The position numbers and the translations under genes were made by a program. Positions 36,311-46,689 of a stretch of DNA of 64,000 nucleotides are shown here, one piece after another. The notes beneath the pieces are model-generated. The model had not been told where the DNA came from. It saw nothing but the letters and a program-made list of their open reading frames with translations, and made no database searches. The number at the start of each line of letters is the position of its first letter. Position 1 is the first letter of the stretch. This stretch comes from Dankookia rubra (lineage in GTDB: Bacteria > Pseudomonadota > Alphaproteobacteria > Acetobacterales > Acetobacteraceae): positions 1-64,000 of the forward strand of contig NZ_SMSJ01000029.1 in assembly GCF_004355005.1 (NCBI RefSeq), written 5' to 3'.

Positions 36311-37204
36311 TCAGCCCGGCAGAATCTCCGCCGCGCGGTAGCCCTGGGCGAACAGCAGCCCGCGCAGGTCGGCATGGTCGAGCCTCGCCCGCGCCGCGGC
36401 GGCCACAACCGGCTTGGCGCGGAAGGCGACGCCGAGCCCCGCCGCCTGGATCATCGCCAGGTCGTTGGCGCCGTCGCCGACCGTCAGCGCCGCCTCGAGC
36501 GGCAGGGCATGCTCGGCGGCCAGGCGCTTCAGCGTCGCCAGCTTGGCGTCGCGGTCGAGGATCGGCTCCGCCACCTTGCCGGTCAGCCTGCCATCGGCGA
36601 TCTCCAGGGTATTGGAGTAGTGCGCATGGAAGCCGACGAGATCAGCGACGCGGCCGGTGAAGAAGGTGAAGCCGCCGGAGACGATGGCGCAATGCGCGCC
36701 GTTCGCCCGCATGGTGGCGACCAGCGCCTTCGCGCCGCCGGTCAGCTCGGTCGCCTCCCAGGTCCGCTCCAGCGCCGAGACCTCGAGCCCGGCCAGCATG
36801 CCGACCCGCTCGATCAGCGCGGTGCGGAAGTCGAGCTCGCCGTTCATCGAGCGACGGGTGATCCCGGCGATCCGCTCCTTCAGCCCGGCGAAGGCGGCGA
36901 TCTCGTCGAGCGTCTCGGACGTCACGATGGTGCTGTCCATGTCGGCCAGCAACAGCCGCTTGCGGCGGCCCTCCGCCGCCGTGGCGATGACGTCGACCGC
37001 GGCGCCCTCGAGCGCCTGGGTGGCGACCGCGGTCGCCTGCTCGGCGGCCAGCCCGTCGAAGGGGATGTCGGCGGCTTCCCCGGGCGAGAGCCAGTCGGGC
37101 GTGCCCGCATCGGCGCCGAGCGCCTGCAGCGCGCCGCGGCTGCGGAGCAGGTGGGACTGGCCGAGCCCCCCCGGGGTGGCGATCAGGGTGAGGATCTGGG
37201 ACAT
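36311..37204 (-). CDS. serB: Phosphoserine phosphatase SerB
   Basis: HAD-family phosphatase doing the last step of serine synthesis. The 297-residue product has an ACT-like N-terminal region (residues 1-75) and the HAD core with nucleophile motif DMDST (88-92), the SGGFTFFTGRVA motif II region, and GDGANDLAMIQAAGLG as motif IV. Length fits the two-domain SerB. ATG 37204 is chosen over upstream in-frame codons because it lies at the conserved N terminus (MSQILTLIA). Divergent from miaA with only 29 bases between start codons, so the promoters must overlap; a TTGCGT...CATAGG pair on the minus strand at about 37217-37245 is a candidate. Confidence 0.94.
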   Translation of the reverse strand: MSQILTLIATPGGLGQSHLLRSRGALQALGADAGTPDWLSPGEAADIPFDGLAAEQATAVATQALEGAAVDVIATAAEGRRKRLLLADMDSTIVTSETLDEIAAFAGLKERIAGITRRSMNGELDFRTALIERVGMLAGLEVSALERTWEATELTGGAKALVATMRANGAHCAIVSGGFTFFTGRVADLVGFHAHYSNTLEIADGRLTGKVAEPILDRDAKLATLKRLAAEHALPLEAALTVGDGANDLAMIQAAGLGVAFRAKPVVAAAARARLDHADLRGLLFAQGYRAAEILPG

Positions 37205-37233
37205 GCGGCGCCCCCTATGGCGAAGCGCGCCGC

Positions 37234-38241
37234 ATGACGCAATCAGCCGATGGCGGGGCGCTGCCAAGGGGGCTGCCAAGGGCGCTGATCGTCGCCGGGC
37301 CGACCGCGAGCGGCAAGTCGGCGCTGGCGCTGGGCCTCGCGCGGCGCCTCGGCGGGACGGTCATCAACGCCGATTCCATGCAGCTCTACGCCGGGCTGCG
37401 GGTGCTGACGGCGCGGCCGACCCCGGCCGAGGAGGCGCTGGTGCCGCACCGCCTCTACGGCGTGCGCCCGGCGGGCGAGGCGGCGAGCGTCGCCTGGTGG
37501 CGCGGGCGGGCGCTGGAGGAGATGGCGGCGGCGCGCGCGTCCGGGCGGCTGCCGATCCTTTGCGGCGGCACGGGGCTCTATTTCCTGTCGCTGACCGAGG
37601 GCCTGTCCGAGCTGCCGCCGGTGCCGGCCGAGGCGCGAAAGGCGGCGCGGGCGCTGCTGGCGGAGATCGGCGCCCCGGCGCTGCATGCCCGGCTGGCTTC
37701 CCTGGACCCGGAAACGGCCGCCGGCCTCCGCCCCGGCGACAGCCAGCGCCTGGCCCGGGCCTGGGAGGTCCTGGCCGCGACGGGAAATGGGCTGGCCGCC
37801 TGGCAGCGGGAGGGCGCGCATAGCGGCCCCGCACCCTGGCGCTTCGCCGCCATCCTGCTCGACCCGCCGCGCGCGGCGCTGCGGGCCGCCATCGCCGCCC
37901 GCTTCGACGCCATGCTGGCGGGCGGCGCGCTGGCGGAGGTGGCGGCGCTCGGCGCGCTGGGCCTCGACCCCGCGCTGCCGGCGATGCGGGCGCATGGGGT
38001 GCCGGAGCTGCTGGCGCACCTGGCCGGCCGGCTGCCGCTGGCCGCGGCGCGGGAGCGGGCGGTGCTGAACACCGGGCAGTACACCAAGCGCCAGGCGACC
38101 TGGTTCCGCCACCACCGGCTGACCCATCCCGGGGCCGACCCGAGCCTCACGCATATCATCCATGCGCGAATAAGCAGTCAGACGCAATTTCAGGAAAGCG
38201 ACGCGCCGGAAATCTTCGCGTTTGTTGATCGGGGGCGTTGA
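37234..38241 (+). CDS. miaA: tRNA dimethylallyltransferase MiaA
   Basis: Transfers a dimethylallyl group to A37 of tRNAs reading codons that start with U. The 335-residue product has the P-loop GPTASGKS (residues 22-29), the VINADSMQLY motif, the CGGTGLYFLSLTEGL stretch, and the C-terminal TGQYTKRQATWFRHH motif. Length is normal. The last 25 residues (ISSQTQFQESDAPEIFAF onward) come from a lower-GC stretch and are beyond the conserved core. Divergent from serB; ilvB follows downstream after 86 bases. Confidence 0.95.
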   Translation: MTQSADGGALPRGLPRALIVAGPTASGKSALALGLARRLGGTVINADSMQLYAGLRVLTARPTPAEEALVPHRLYGVRPAGEAASVAWWRGRALEEMAAARASGRLPILCGGTGLYFLSLTEGLSELPPVPAEARKAARALLAEIGAPALHARLASLDPETAAGLRPGDSQRLARAWEVLAATGNGLAAWQREGAHSGPAPWRFAAILLDPPRAALRAAIAARFDAMLAGGALAEVAALGALGLDPALPAMRAHGVPELLAHLAGRLPLAAARERAVLNTGQYTKRQATWFRHHRLTHPGADPSLTHIIHARISSQTQFQESDAPEIFAFVDRGR

Positions 38242-38327
38242 CGCGGCGCAGCAGGGGGCGTAGTGCTCCGGCCCTCGCCGCCGCCGGGCAAAAGCCGGGC
38301 GGCAGCCAATGCCCGAGGATGACCCCC

Positions 38328-40121
<1,794 letters not shown>

Positions 40122-40145
40122 GGGCCGCCTGAGGCCCGACCGCGC

Positions 40146-40172
40146 GGCGGGGGATGGACAGGCCTCCCCGCC
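40146..40172 (+). other. Inverted repeat between ilvB and ilvH
   Basis: GGCGGGG/CCCCGCC (40146-40152 and 40166-40172) with a 13-base loop in the 84-base gap between ilvB and ilvH. May act as a processing site or partial terminator adjusting small-subunit levels; inference only. Confidence 0.35.
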
Positions 40173-40205
40173 TTCCCTAATGCACGCCCCGACCGAAGAA
40201 CGATC

Positions 40206-40730
40206 ATGCCCGCTTCCACCGACACGACCTTCCGCAACGCCACCATCGCCGTGCTCGTCGAGAACGAGGCGGGCATCCTGGCGCGCGTCGTCGGCCTCTT
40301 CTCCGGCCGCGGCTACAACATCGAGAGCCTGACGGTGGCGCCGGTGGACGAGGCGCGGCGGCTGTCGCGCATCACCATCGTCACCTCTGGCACCGACATG
40401 GTGATCGAGCAGATCAAGGCGCAGCTCGACCGGCTGGTGCCGGTGCACAAGGTCTCCGACCTGACCCTCGAAGGGCCGCACCTCGCGCGCGAGATGATGC
40501 TGATCAAGGTGGCCGGCCGCGGCGAGCACCGGATGGAGGCGCTGCGCCTGGCGGACGCCTTCCGCGCCCGGGTGGTGGACGCGACGACCGAGAGCTTCGT
40601 CTTCGAGATGACGGGCGCGGGCGAGAAGCTGGACGCCTTCATCGAGCTGATGCGGCCGATCGGGCTGACCGAGGTGTCGCGCACCGGCGTCGTCGCCATC
40701 GCGCGTGGCCCCGGCGGCCTGCAGGCCTGA
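40206..40730 (+). CDS. ilvH: Acetolactate synthase small (regulatory) subunit
   Basis: Regulatory subunit that activates the synthase and confers valine feedback inhibition. The 174-residue product begins with an ACT domain (TIAVLVENEAGILARVVGLF, RGYNIESLTVAPVD; residues about 10-85) and has the C-terminal regulatory domain (LIKVAGRGEHRMEALRLADA to ARGPGGLQA). Length is typical. It sits between ilvB and ilvC in the standard alphaproteobacterial order. Confidence 0.95.
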   Translation: MPASTDTTFRNATIAVLVENEAGILARVVGLFSGRGYNIESLTVAPVDEARRLSRITIVTSGTDMVIEQIKAQLDRLVPVHKVSDLTLEGPHLAREMMLIKVAGRGEHRMEALRLADAFRARVVDATTESFVFEMTGAGEKLDAFIELMRPIGLTEVSRTGVVAIARGPGGLQA

Positions 40731-41783
<1,053 letters not shown>

Positions 41784-41843
41784 GCGTCCGGTCGGCACTC
41801 GCGGCGCGGCGGATGCCGGACCCGGAAGAATGGATGAGGGGGC

Positions 41844-41869
41844 CCGGGGGAGAACACCGTCTCCCCCGG
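41844..41869 (-). repeat. Intergenic GC-rich hairpin, family member 6
   Basis: Perfect 10-bp stem CCGGGGGAGA/TCTCCCCCGG (41844-41853 and 41860-41869) with loop ACACCG, between ilvC and puuE. Read on the minus strand it matches members 2 and 3, including the tail CCCCCTCATCC. Because the stem is symmetric it can end ilvC transcription. Confidence 0.65.
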
Positions 41870-41878
41870 CCTTGCCGC

Positions 41879-41906
41879 TTGCGGCCGTAACGTAGCGGCG
41901 TAGCAT
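41879..41906 (+). promoter_or_regulatory. puuE promoter, predicted leaderless
   Basis: TTGCGG (41879-41884), 16-base spacer, TAGCAT (41901-41906), then seven bases to the ATG at 41914. No Shine-Dalgarno sequence precedes the ATG. Confidence 0.4.
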
Positions 41907-41913
41907 CCCCGGC

Positions 41914-42837
41914 ATGACCATCCTCGCCGCCGAGACCGAACACCCCCGCGACTTCCTCGGCTATGGCCCGACCCCGCCCGACCCGCGATGGCCCGGCGGC
42001 GCCCGCCTCGCCCTCTCCTTCGTGCTGAACTACGAGGAGGGGGCGGAGAACACCGTCCTCAACGGCGATGCCGGCTCCGAGCAGTACCTGCACGAGGTCC
42101 CGGGCGGCCCGTCCCGCCCCGAGCGCGACCTCTCGACCGAGACGCAGTTCGACTACGGCGCCCGCGCCGGGGTCTGGCGCATCCTGCGGCTGTTCAAGGA
42201 ACGCGACCTGCCGCTGACGATCTACGGCGTCGGCCGCGCGCTCGAGCTGAACCCGACGGTCGCCCGCGCCTTCGCCGAGGCCGGGCACGAGGTGGCGTCC
42301 CATGGCTGGCGCTGGATCGACTACAGGAACGTGCCCGAGGCAGTGGAGCGCGCCGAGATCGCCCGCTGCGTCGAGGTGATCGAGCGCACCACCGGCCAGA
42401 AGCCGGTCGGCTGGTACACCGGCCGGATCAGCCTGCGCACGCGCCGCCTGGTCGCCGAGCACGGCGGCTTCCTCTATGACAGCGACAGCTACGCCGACGA
42501 CCTGCCCTACTACGTCCGCTGCGCCGGCAGGCCGCTGCTGGTCGTGCCCTATACGCTCGACAACAACGACATGAAATTCGCGGTGCCGCCCGGCTTCACC
42601 TCGGGCGAGGGCTTCACCCGGCACCTCACGGACAGCTTCGACTTCCTGATGCGGGAAGGGGCGAAGGCGCCGAAGATGATGTCGGTCGGGCTGCATTGCC
42701 GCCTCGCCGGCCGGCCCGGCCGCGCCGCGGCGCTCGAGCGGTTCCTCGAGCACGTGGCGCGCCACCGCGACGTCTGGGTCTGCCGCCGCGCCGAGATCGC
42801 CCGCCACTGGCTCGCCACCCACCCGGCCCAGGAGTGA
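41914..42837 (+). CDS. puuE: PuuE-type allantoinase (polysaccharide deacetylase fold)
   Basis: Cytoplasmic hydrolase of the polysaccharide-deacetylase fold; PuuE enzymes open allantoin to allantoate in purine catabolism. The 307-residue product has the PuuE opening RDFLGYGPTPPDPRWPGGAR and LSFVLNYEEGAENTVLNGDA, then SEQYLHE, ETQFDYGARAGVWRIL, HEVASHGWRWIDY, and a C-terminal MMSVGLHCRLAGRPGR, all typical. Length is normal. The gene has a likely leaderless promoter and is followed five bases later by a cupin gene. Other ureide genes (uricase, allantoate amidohydrolase) are absent from the window, so the physiological substrate remains inferred from family. Confidence 0.88.
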   Translation: MTILAAETEHPRDFLGYGPTPPDPRWPGGARLALSFVLNYEEGAENTVLNGDAGSEQYLHEVPGGPSRPERDLSTETQFDYGARAGVWRILRLFKERDLPLTIYGVGRALELNPTVARAFAEAGHEVASHGWRWIDYRNVPEAVERAEIARCVEVIERTTGQKPVGWYTGRISLRTRRLVAEHGGFLYDSDSYADDLPYYVRCAGRPLLVVPYTLDNNDMKFAVPPGFTSGEGFTRHLTDSFDFLMREGAKAPKMMSVGLHCRLAGRPGRAAALERFLEHVARHRDVWVCRRAEIARHWLATHPAQE

Positions 42838-42842
42838 ACGCC

Positions 42843-43154
42843 ATGTACCCGCTTGAGCAGCGCGAGCTGGTCGCCGAGGCCGCCGGCCTGCGCATGCAGA
42901 TCCTGACCCTGGCGGCGGGGCAGGAGGTGCCCTGGCACTGGCATTCCGAGGTGACCGACACCTTCTGGTGCATGGAGGGCCCGATGGTGATCGAGACCCG
43001 GGCGCCGAACAGCGTGACCGTGCTGCAGCCGGGCCAGATGCACGCGGTGCCGCCGCATACCGCGCACCGCGTCACCGGCCAGGATGGCGGCCGGGCGCGC
43101 TTCGCCATCCTGCAGGGCGTCGGCACCTACGACTTCAAGCCGGTCGGCGGCTGA
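42843..43154 (+). CDS. Small single-domain cupin
   Basis: A 103-residue cupin with the two conserved motifs: G-x-E-x-P-WHWHSEVTDTFWCMEG (first metal-binding His pair and Glu) and PGQMHAVPPHTAHRV (last His). Such small cupins bind a divalent metal and act as isomerases, dioxygenases or simple binding proteins. ATG 42843 has AGGAG (42829-42833) upstream; a GTG at 42834 overlapping the puuE stop is an alternative start. Its tight link with puuE suggests a shared catabolic role, but the reaction is unknown. Confidence 0.8.
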   Translation: MYPLEQRELVAEAAGLRMQILTLAAGQEVPWHWHSEVTDTFWCMEGPMVIETRAPNSVTVLQPGQMHAVPPHTAHRVTGQDGGRARFAILQGVGTYDFKPVGG

Positions 43155-43653
43155 GGCCCGGCGCCCGAAGTTCCGACCTCCGACCCGCGGGACCCGCCGC
43201 CGGCATGGCGGCGCCGAGGGCCGCGGAATCGGTCGGCCCGGCGCCTGACGCGCGCGACGCTTCACCCGTCGCGCGGTTGGCAGGAGGCCGGGGCGCGTTC
43301 CGGCCGCCGGTGGCGGATGCCGGCCGCAGGATGGGTGCGGCTCGGCCCGGGCCCGTGCCGCGCTGACGGCCGCTGCCTCCGTGTTGTCGCCGGACACGAC
43401 CCTCGGCGCCCCGCCTGGCAGGGCGAGCAGGCTGTCCTGCACCCGCGGGCGGCACGCCGGCGTGCCGCCCCCTTCCACCAGCCGGCGCAGCGCGCCGGCT
43501 GGCTTCGGGACGCGCGGCGCCGGGCCGAGGCGGCCCGCATCCGGCAGCCTGCGCCCAGCCGGGGCGACGGTGCCGCTCAGGACGCGCCGGCCAGCAATGC
43601 CGCTGCCGAGGATCCGCCGGCGCCGCTCTCGACCCGCACCCGCATCGTGCCGA
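43155..43653. other. Gene-free GC-rich region with strong palindromes
   Basis: 499 bases between the cupin stop and the stop of the minus-strand secreted protein. Open frames exist on both strands but are Arg/Pro/Ala-rich with no recognisable domain and no ribosome sites, as expected by chance at this GC content. It holds the two palindromes at 43447-43502. It may be a decayed gene, a structured RNA or spacer. Confidence 0.6.
43447..43502. repeat. Two adjacent strong palindromes
   Basis: GGGCGGCACGCC/GGCGTGCCGCCC (43447-43470) is a perfect 24-base palindrome with no spacer. Seven bases later CCAGCCGGCGC-AGC-GCGCCGGCTGG (43478-43502) is a perfect 11-bp stem with a 3-base loop. Possible double terminator for the cupin transcript or for transcription from the opposite side, or part of a mobile or RNA element. 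Confidence 0.6.
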
Positions 43654-44115
43654 TCAACGCTTCACGGGGGCATGGCCGCGACCGCAGGCCGCGACGTGGG
43701 CCGACGCTCCCTTGGGCGGGCGCCCGCTGGGCATCAGCGTGACCGAGGTCTTGCTCGCCGGATCCCAGCCTTGCTGGCAGTAGACGGACACGCAGTACTT
43801 CAGTTCCGGCTCGGCGTCCTGGTTGCTCTGGAAGGCGATCTCATAGGATGAGTGGTGGGAGCCGTTGATGATCTTGAAGTAGGCGAACTGATACGATCCC
43901 TGGGAGGGATGCTTCGATGCCTCCCGGGCCGCCGCGTTCAGTCCGGCCCTGGGGCAGTCGAACGTCATCTTCTCCAGGTCGCCCAGGCCATCACGTCCCG
44001 ATGCGATGTTCGCGGCGGATTGTTCCTGTGCCTGGGCCGCCGGCTGTGCCCGTGCAGGATGCATCACGCTGCAGGCCAGCACGGCCATGGCCGCGGACAC
44101 CATGACGTTCCTCAT
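43654..44115 (-). CDS. Small secreted cysteine-containing protein
   Basis: Unrecognised 153-residue exported protein. A Sec signal peptide (MRNVMVSAAMAVLACSVMHPARAQP) is followed by a Gln/Ala-rich stretch and a compact region with four Cys residues (FDCPRAG, LKYCVSVYC, AACGRG) that could form two disulfides. The middle FAYFKIINGSHHSSYEIAFQ is rich in aromatic and polar residues, beta-like. ATG 44115 has GGGAGG upstream. Codon use is less GC-extreme than in neighbouring housekeeping genes, as in the PQQ-propeller gene 124 bases upstream, with which it may form an operon. Function unknown. Confidence 0.7.
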   Translation of the reverse strand: MRNVMVSAAMAVLACSVMHPARAQPAAQAQEQSAANIASGRDGLGDLEKMTFDCPRAGLNAAAREASKHPSQGSYQFAYFKIINGSHHSSYEIAFQSNQDAEPELKYCVSVYCQQGWDPASKTSVTLMPSGRPPKGASAHVAACGRGHAPVKR

Positions 44116-44239
44116 CGGGGCCTCCCGGCGAACCTGGGTTTGGAATGAAGCGGTAGATCTTGCGTCCACATCCGTCATCAAGCTCTGTCGATGCAGGGCG
44201 CAAGACGCGACGCGTCGGACGGGCCGGACCGATGGTTCC

Positions 44240-46084
44240 TCAAAGGCCGTACTGCACGACCTTGTATATCAGCTGGCCATCGGGACCGGGTGTGCCGAAG
44301 GTGCCGACATAGACCTTCCCGTTGGCGACGACCGGCGTGGAATACTTCGCGAAATTCCCCAGCTTGTTGGCATTGTTGCCGCTGTGGAAAAGCTGCCTCA
44401 TCTGGTTGCCGCCGATGATCGTCGTTGCGTCGTAGGCAACGAGCGCGCCGGGACGGCTTCCGGCGTTCGCGTCGCCGTCGGTCGGATACACGCCCCAGAC
44501 GACGCCCGTGTCCTTGGCCGTGCCGTTGGAAGAGACCACGAGGCGGCCGCCCGGCATGCCGCCGGGCGCGGGCATGTTGGCGCCCGACGCGAACTGCGCC
44601 CCCTGGGCACGGAACCCCGCGATGCGCTTCGTGGCGAAGTCGAGGTTGTAGGCCTTCAGGCGCTCGTTCTCGCCCCAGAGATACACGATCCCGCCCGTCG
44701 CCGTTTCCATGTACACGGGCGTGCCATGGATGTGGAAGCTCTTGCCGTTCGGCGTCCGCGCGGGGGTGTTGCGGTCGAGGTCGACGATGGGCCATTGCGG
44801 ATCGACCGCCGCATTCGTCGCCAGGCCCGCCTTGTTGTTGGGCAGGTTGGGCAGGTACGTCGCCACGAAGGGCAGATTGAAGTGGGGATTCCAGCTGGTC
44901 TGGCCGAGGTTGTCCTTGTTCAGGTTGTAGAGGATGCCGTCCTTGCCGCCGCCGATCAGGTTGCCCCGCTCGGGCACCAGGACGATCCCCGCGGCGCCGA
45001 GGTCCTGGTCCTCGTCCGCGCGCCCGAAGTCGCTGAACGCATTCCAGAAGTCCGCGACGGCGAGCGTCGGCTTCCCGTCGTTGGCGTTCGGCGTGCCGGC
45101 GGTGTAGCGAAGCTTCACGAAGCTCTCGGCGAAGCTGTCGGGCAGGTTCTCGGCCCTCGCCTTGCCGGGATCCATCCCGTTGCCCGTGGCGAGGTAGATG
45201 TCGTTGCCGTCGATGGCAGGGCCGGAGCCTGACATCCACACGCCGCCGGCGCCGCCCCCCGGCGTGACGTTCCAGATCGCGGGCCTCGGCGCGAAGCCGG
45301 CCTGGCGGTGGAGGCCGCGCACGTCGTAGGCGACGACGAAGCCGTGTCCCGGCCCACGCGGATTCTCGCCATTCATGGAGAACGAGATGACCACGGCCTT
45401 GTTGCCGCCGGGCTCGGTCAGCAGCCCCAGGCCCGCCCGCATCTTCTGGTAGGGTACGGCGAAGCGGTTTGCGATCCCGCCGCCGCCGTTGTCGGCCTCG
45501 CCCTCGATGAGGACGGGCTCCTGCCGGTTGTCGAGCGTGTCCGCGTTGAGCACCCAGAGCATGTTGATGCGCTCCTGGTTGCTGCTGTCCGCGGCGGGCT
45601 TTCCGAAGGTCGTCGCGTAGATCGTGTTCGTCGCGACGTCGATCACCGGCGTCGCGGTGATGCCCCAGTTCCGGTAGATGTTCCACTTGTCCATGCCGCA
45701 GCAATTCGGACCCCGCGGGTTGGCGATGTCGGCGGGGTCGAACGGCGGCGCGAGCTGACGTCTGGCGATCTGCGCTCCGGTGTTGACGTCGAAGATGAAC
45801 GCCGTGTTCGTCATCGTGAACACGTAGAGCTTGTTGCCGACGACGAGCGGCGTGACGTCGATCTTCTCGTCGACGATGAACTCGCGGGTCTTCCTGAGCC
45901 CCGGCACGTTCGCGGGCTTCAGTATCGTCTCGAACTTGTTCCAGCCCTGGCGGGTGTTGTCGATGCCGACCGTCCATATATCGACGGACCGGGCCGGATA
46001 GGCCCACAACAGCGTTGCGATCGCTGCCAGAACAGTCGTTCGTTCAAGCGTGATGCCGGCCAGCAGCCTTACGAGCAGCGTCAT
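44240..46084 (-). CDS. Exported PQQ-binding-like beta-propeller protein
   Basis: Quinoprotein-like propeller, probably periplasmic. The 614-residue product has an N-terminal signal/anchor (residues 1-32, TVLAAIATLLWAYPARS), then WDD-like blades: VTPLVVGNKLYVFTMTNTAF, TATPVIDVATNTIYATTFGK, VDLDRNTPARTPNG, and a last blade STPVVANGKVYVGTFGTPGP. A vicinal cysteine pair (Cys128-Cys129, GPNCCGMD) lies about where PQQ alcohol dehydrogenases carry their active-site disulfide ring, but the usual calcium/catalytic motifs and a cytochrome domain were not recognised. It may be a dehydrogenase, or a binding protein. ATG 46084 has GGAGGGG upstream. Sampled lines are about 60-65% GC, lower than the window average, a possible sign of transfer. 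Confidence 0.78.
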   Translation of the reverse strand: MTLLVRLLAGITLERTTVLAAIATLLWAYPARSVDIWTVGIDNTRQGWNKFETILKPANVPGLRKTREFIVDEKIDVTPLVVGNKLYVFTMTNTAFIFDVNTGAQIARRQLAPPFDPADIANPRGPNCCGMDKWNIYRNWGITATPVIDVATNTIYATTFGKPAADSSNQERINMLWVLNADTLDNRQEPVLIEGEADNGGGGIANRFAVPYQKMRAGLGLLTEPGGNKAVVISFSMNGENPRGPGHGFVVAYDVRGLHRQAGFAPRPAIWNVTPGGGAGGVWMSGSGPAIDGNDIYLATGNGMDPGKARAENLPDSFAESFVKLRYTAGTPNANDGKPTLAVADFWNAFSDFGRADEDQDLGAAGIVLVPERGNLIGGGKDGILYNLNKDNLGQTSWNPHFNLPFVATYLPNLPNNKAGLATNAAVDPQWPIVDLDRNTPARTPNGKSFHIHGTPVYMETATGGIVYLWGENERLKAYNLDFATKRIAGFRAQGAQFASGANMPAPGGMPGGRLVVSSNGTAKDTGVVWGVYPTDGDANAGSRPGALVAYDATTIIGGNQMRQLFHSGNNANKLGNFAKYSTPVVANGKVYVGTFGTPGPDGQLIYKVVQYGL

Positions 46085-46689
46085 ACGCCCCTCCGCTTTA
46101 TGCAGCCCGTGCTCTAATGCCGGGCCAGGCTACCATGCCGGGCGGCGCAGCCGGGCCATGGGAACCACGCACCGCATTTTCACATCTCGGTGCCCATTCC
46201 CGCCGGGCCTTCCAGGTCGGGTGCCGGCGCGGAGGCCGGTCGTCCGCCGCATGGACGTTTGCGAGCGCCCGGAGAGCGGGCCGCGCCGGGCCAGCCAACG
46301 TGCTCCGCGCGGTCGCCTCCACCCACCGTCGCGGCGGGGACGGCCTCGGCACCGCGCCGAGGCGGGGCGTCGCCGCCGCGCTGACGGGCACGTGCTCCCG
46401 GCGGCCCGGGCGCGCGATGACGCCAGGGCGGACCGCATGGCGCTTGACGCCGGTCGCGTGCGGCGTCGAGCAGCCCGTCACCGGGCTAGACACCGGCGGC
46501 GTCGCGTGCGGGTGCCTTGGCCGCGCAGCACGCTCCCTGACGGCGGGCGAGGGCCATCCCGCCTGCCTCCGCCGCGGCGATGCGGGACGACCGCAGGATG
46601 ATCCGCCCGGCGCCGGCGGCGGGGAAGGCCACCCGGGCCGTCGCCGCGGGCGGGCACCGGCCGTCGCCTCCAGCCGCTCGCGCCCGTGC
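46085..46689. other. Gene-free GC-rich region
   Basis: 605 bases between the PQQ-propeller start and the stop of the flavin monooxygenase gene. No recognisable protein on either strand; open frames are Arg/Pro-rich. It contains several inverted repeats, for example GCCTCGGC/GCCGAGGC at 46343-46363 (loop ACCGC). The promoter for the minus-strand propeller gene should lie near 46085-46200 but no clear hexamers were found. Confidence 0.6.

Noticed and set aside
42834-42842. GTG 42834 as the cupin start, overlapping the puuE stop
   Set aside because: Possible, but AGGAG is nine bases from ATG 42843 and only one base from the GTG, so the ATG is preferred.
46050-46601. 183-codon open frame in the gap after the PQQ-propeller gene
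   Set aside because: Arg/Pro/His-rich, no domain, no ribosome site, overlaps the start of the propeller gene antisense.
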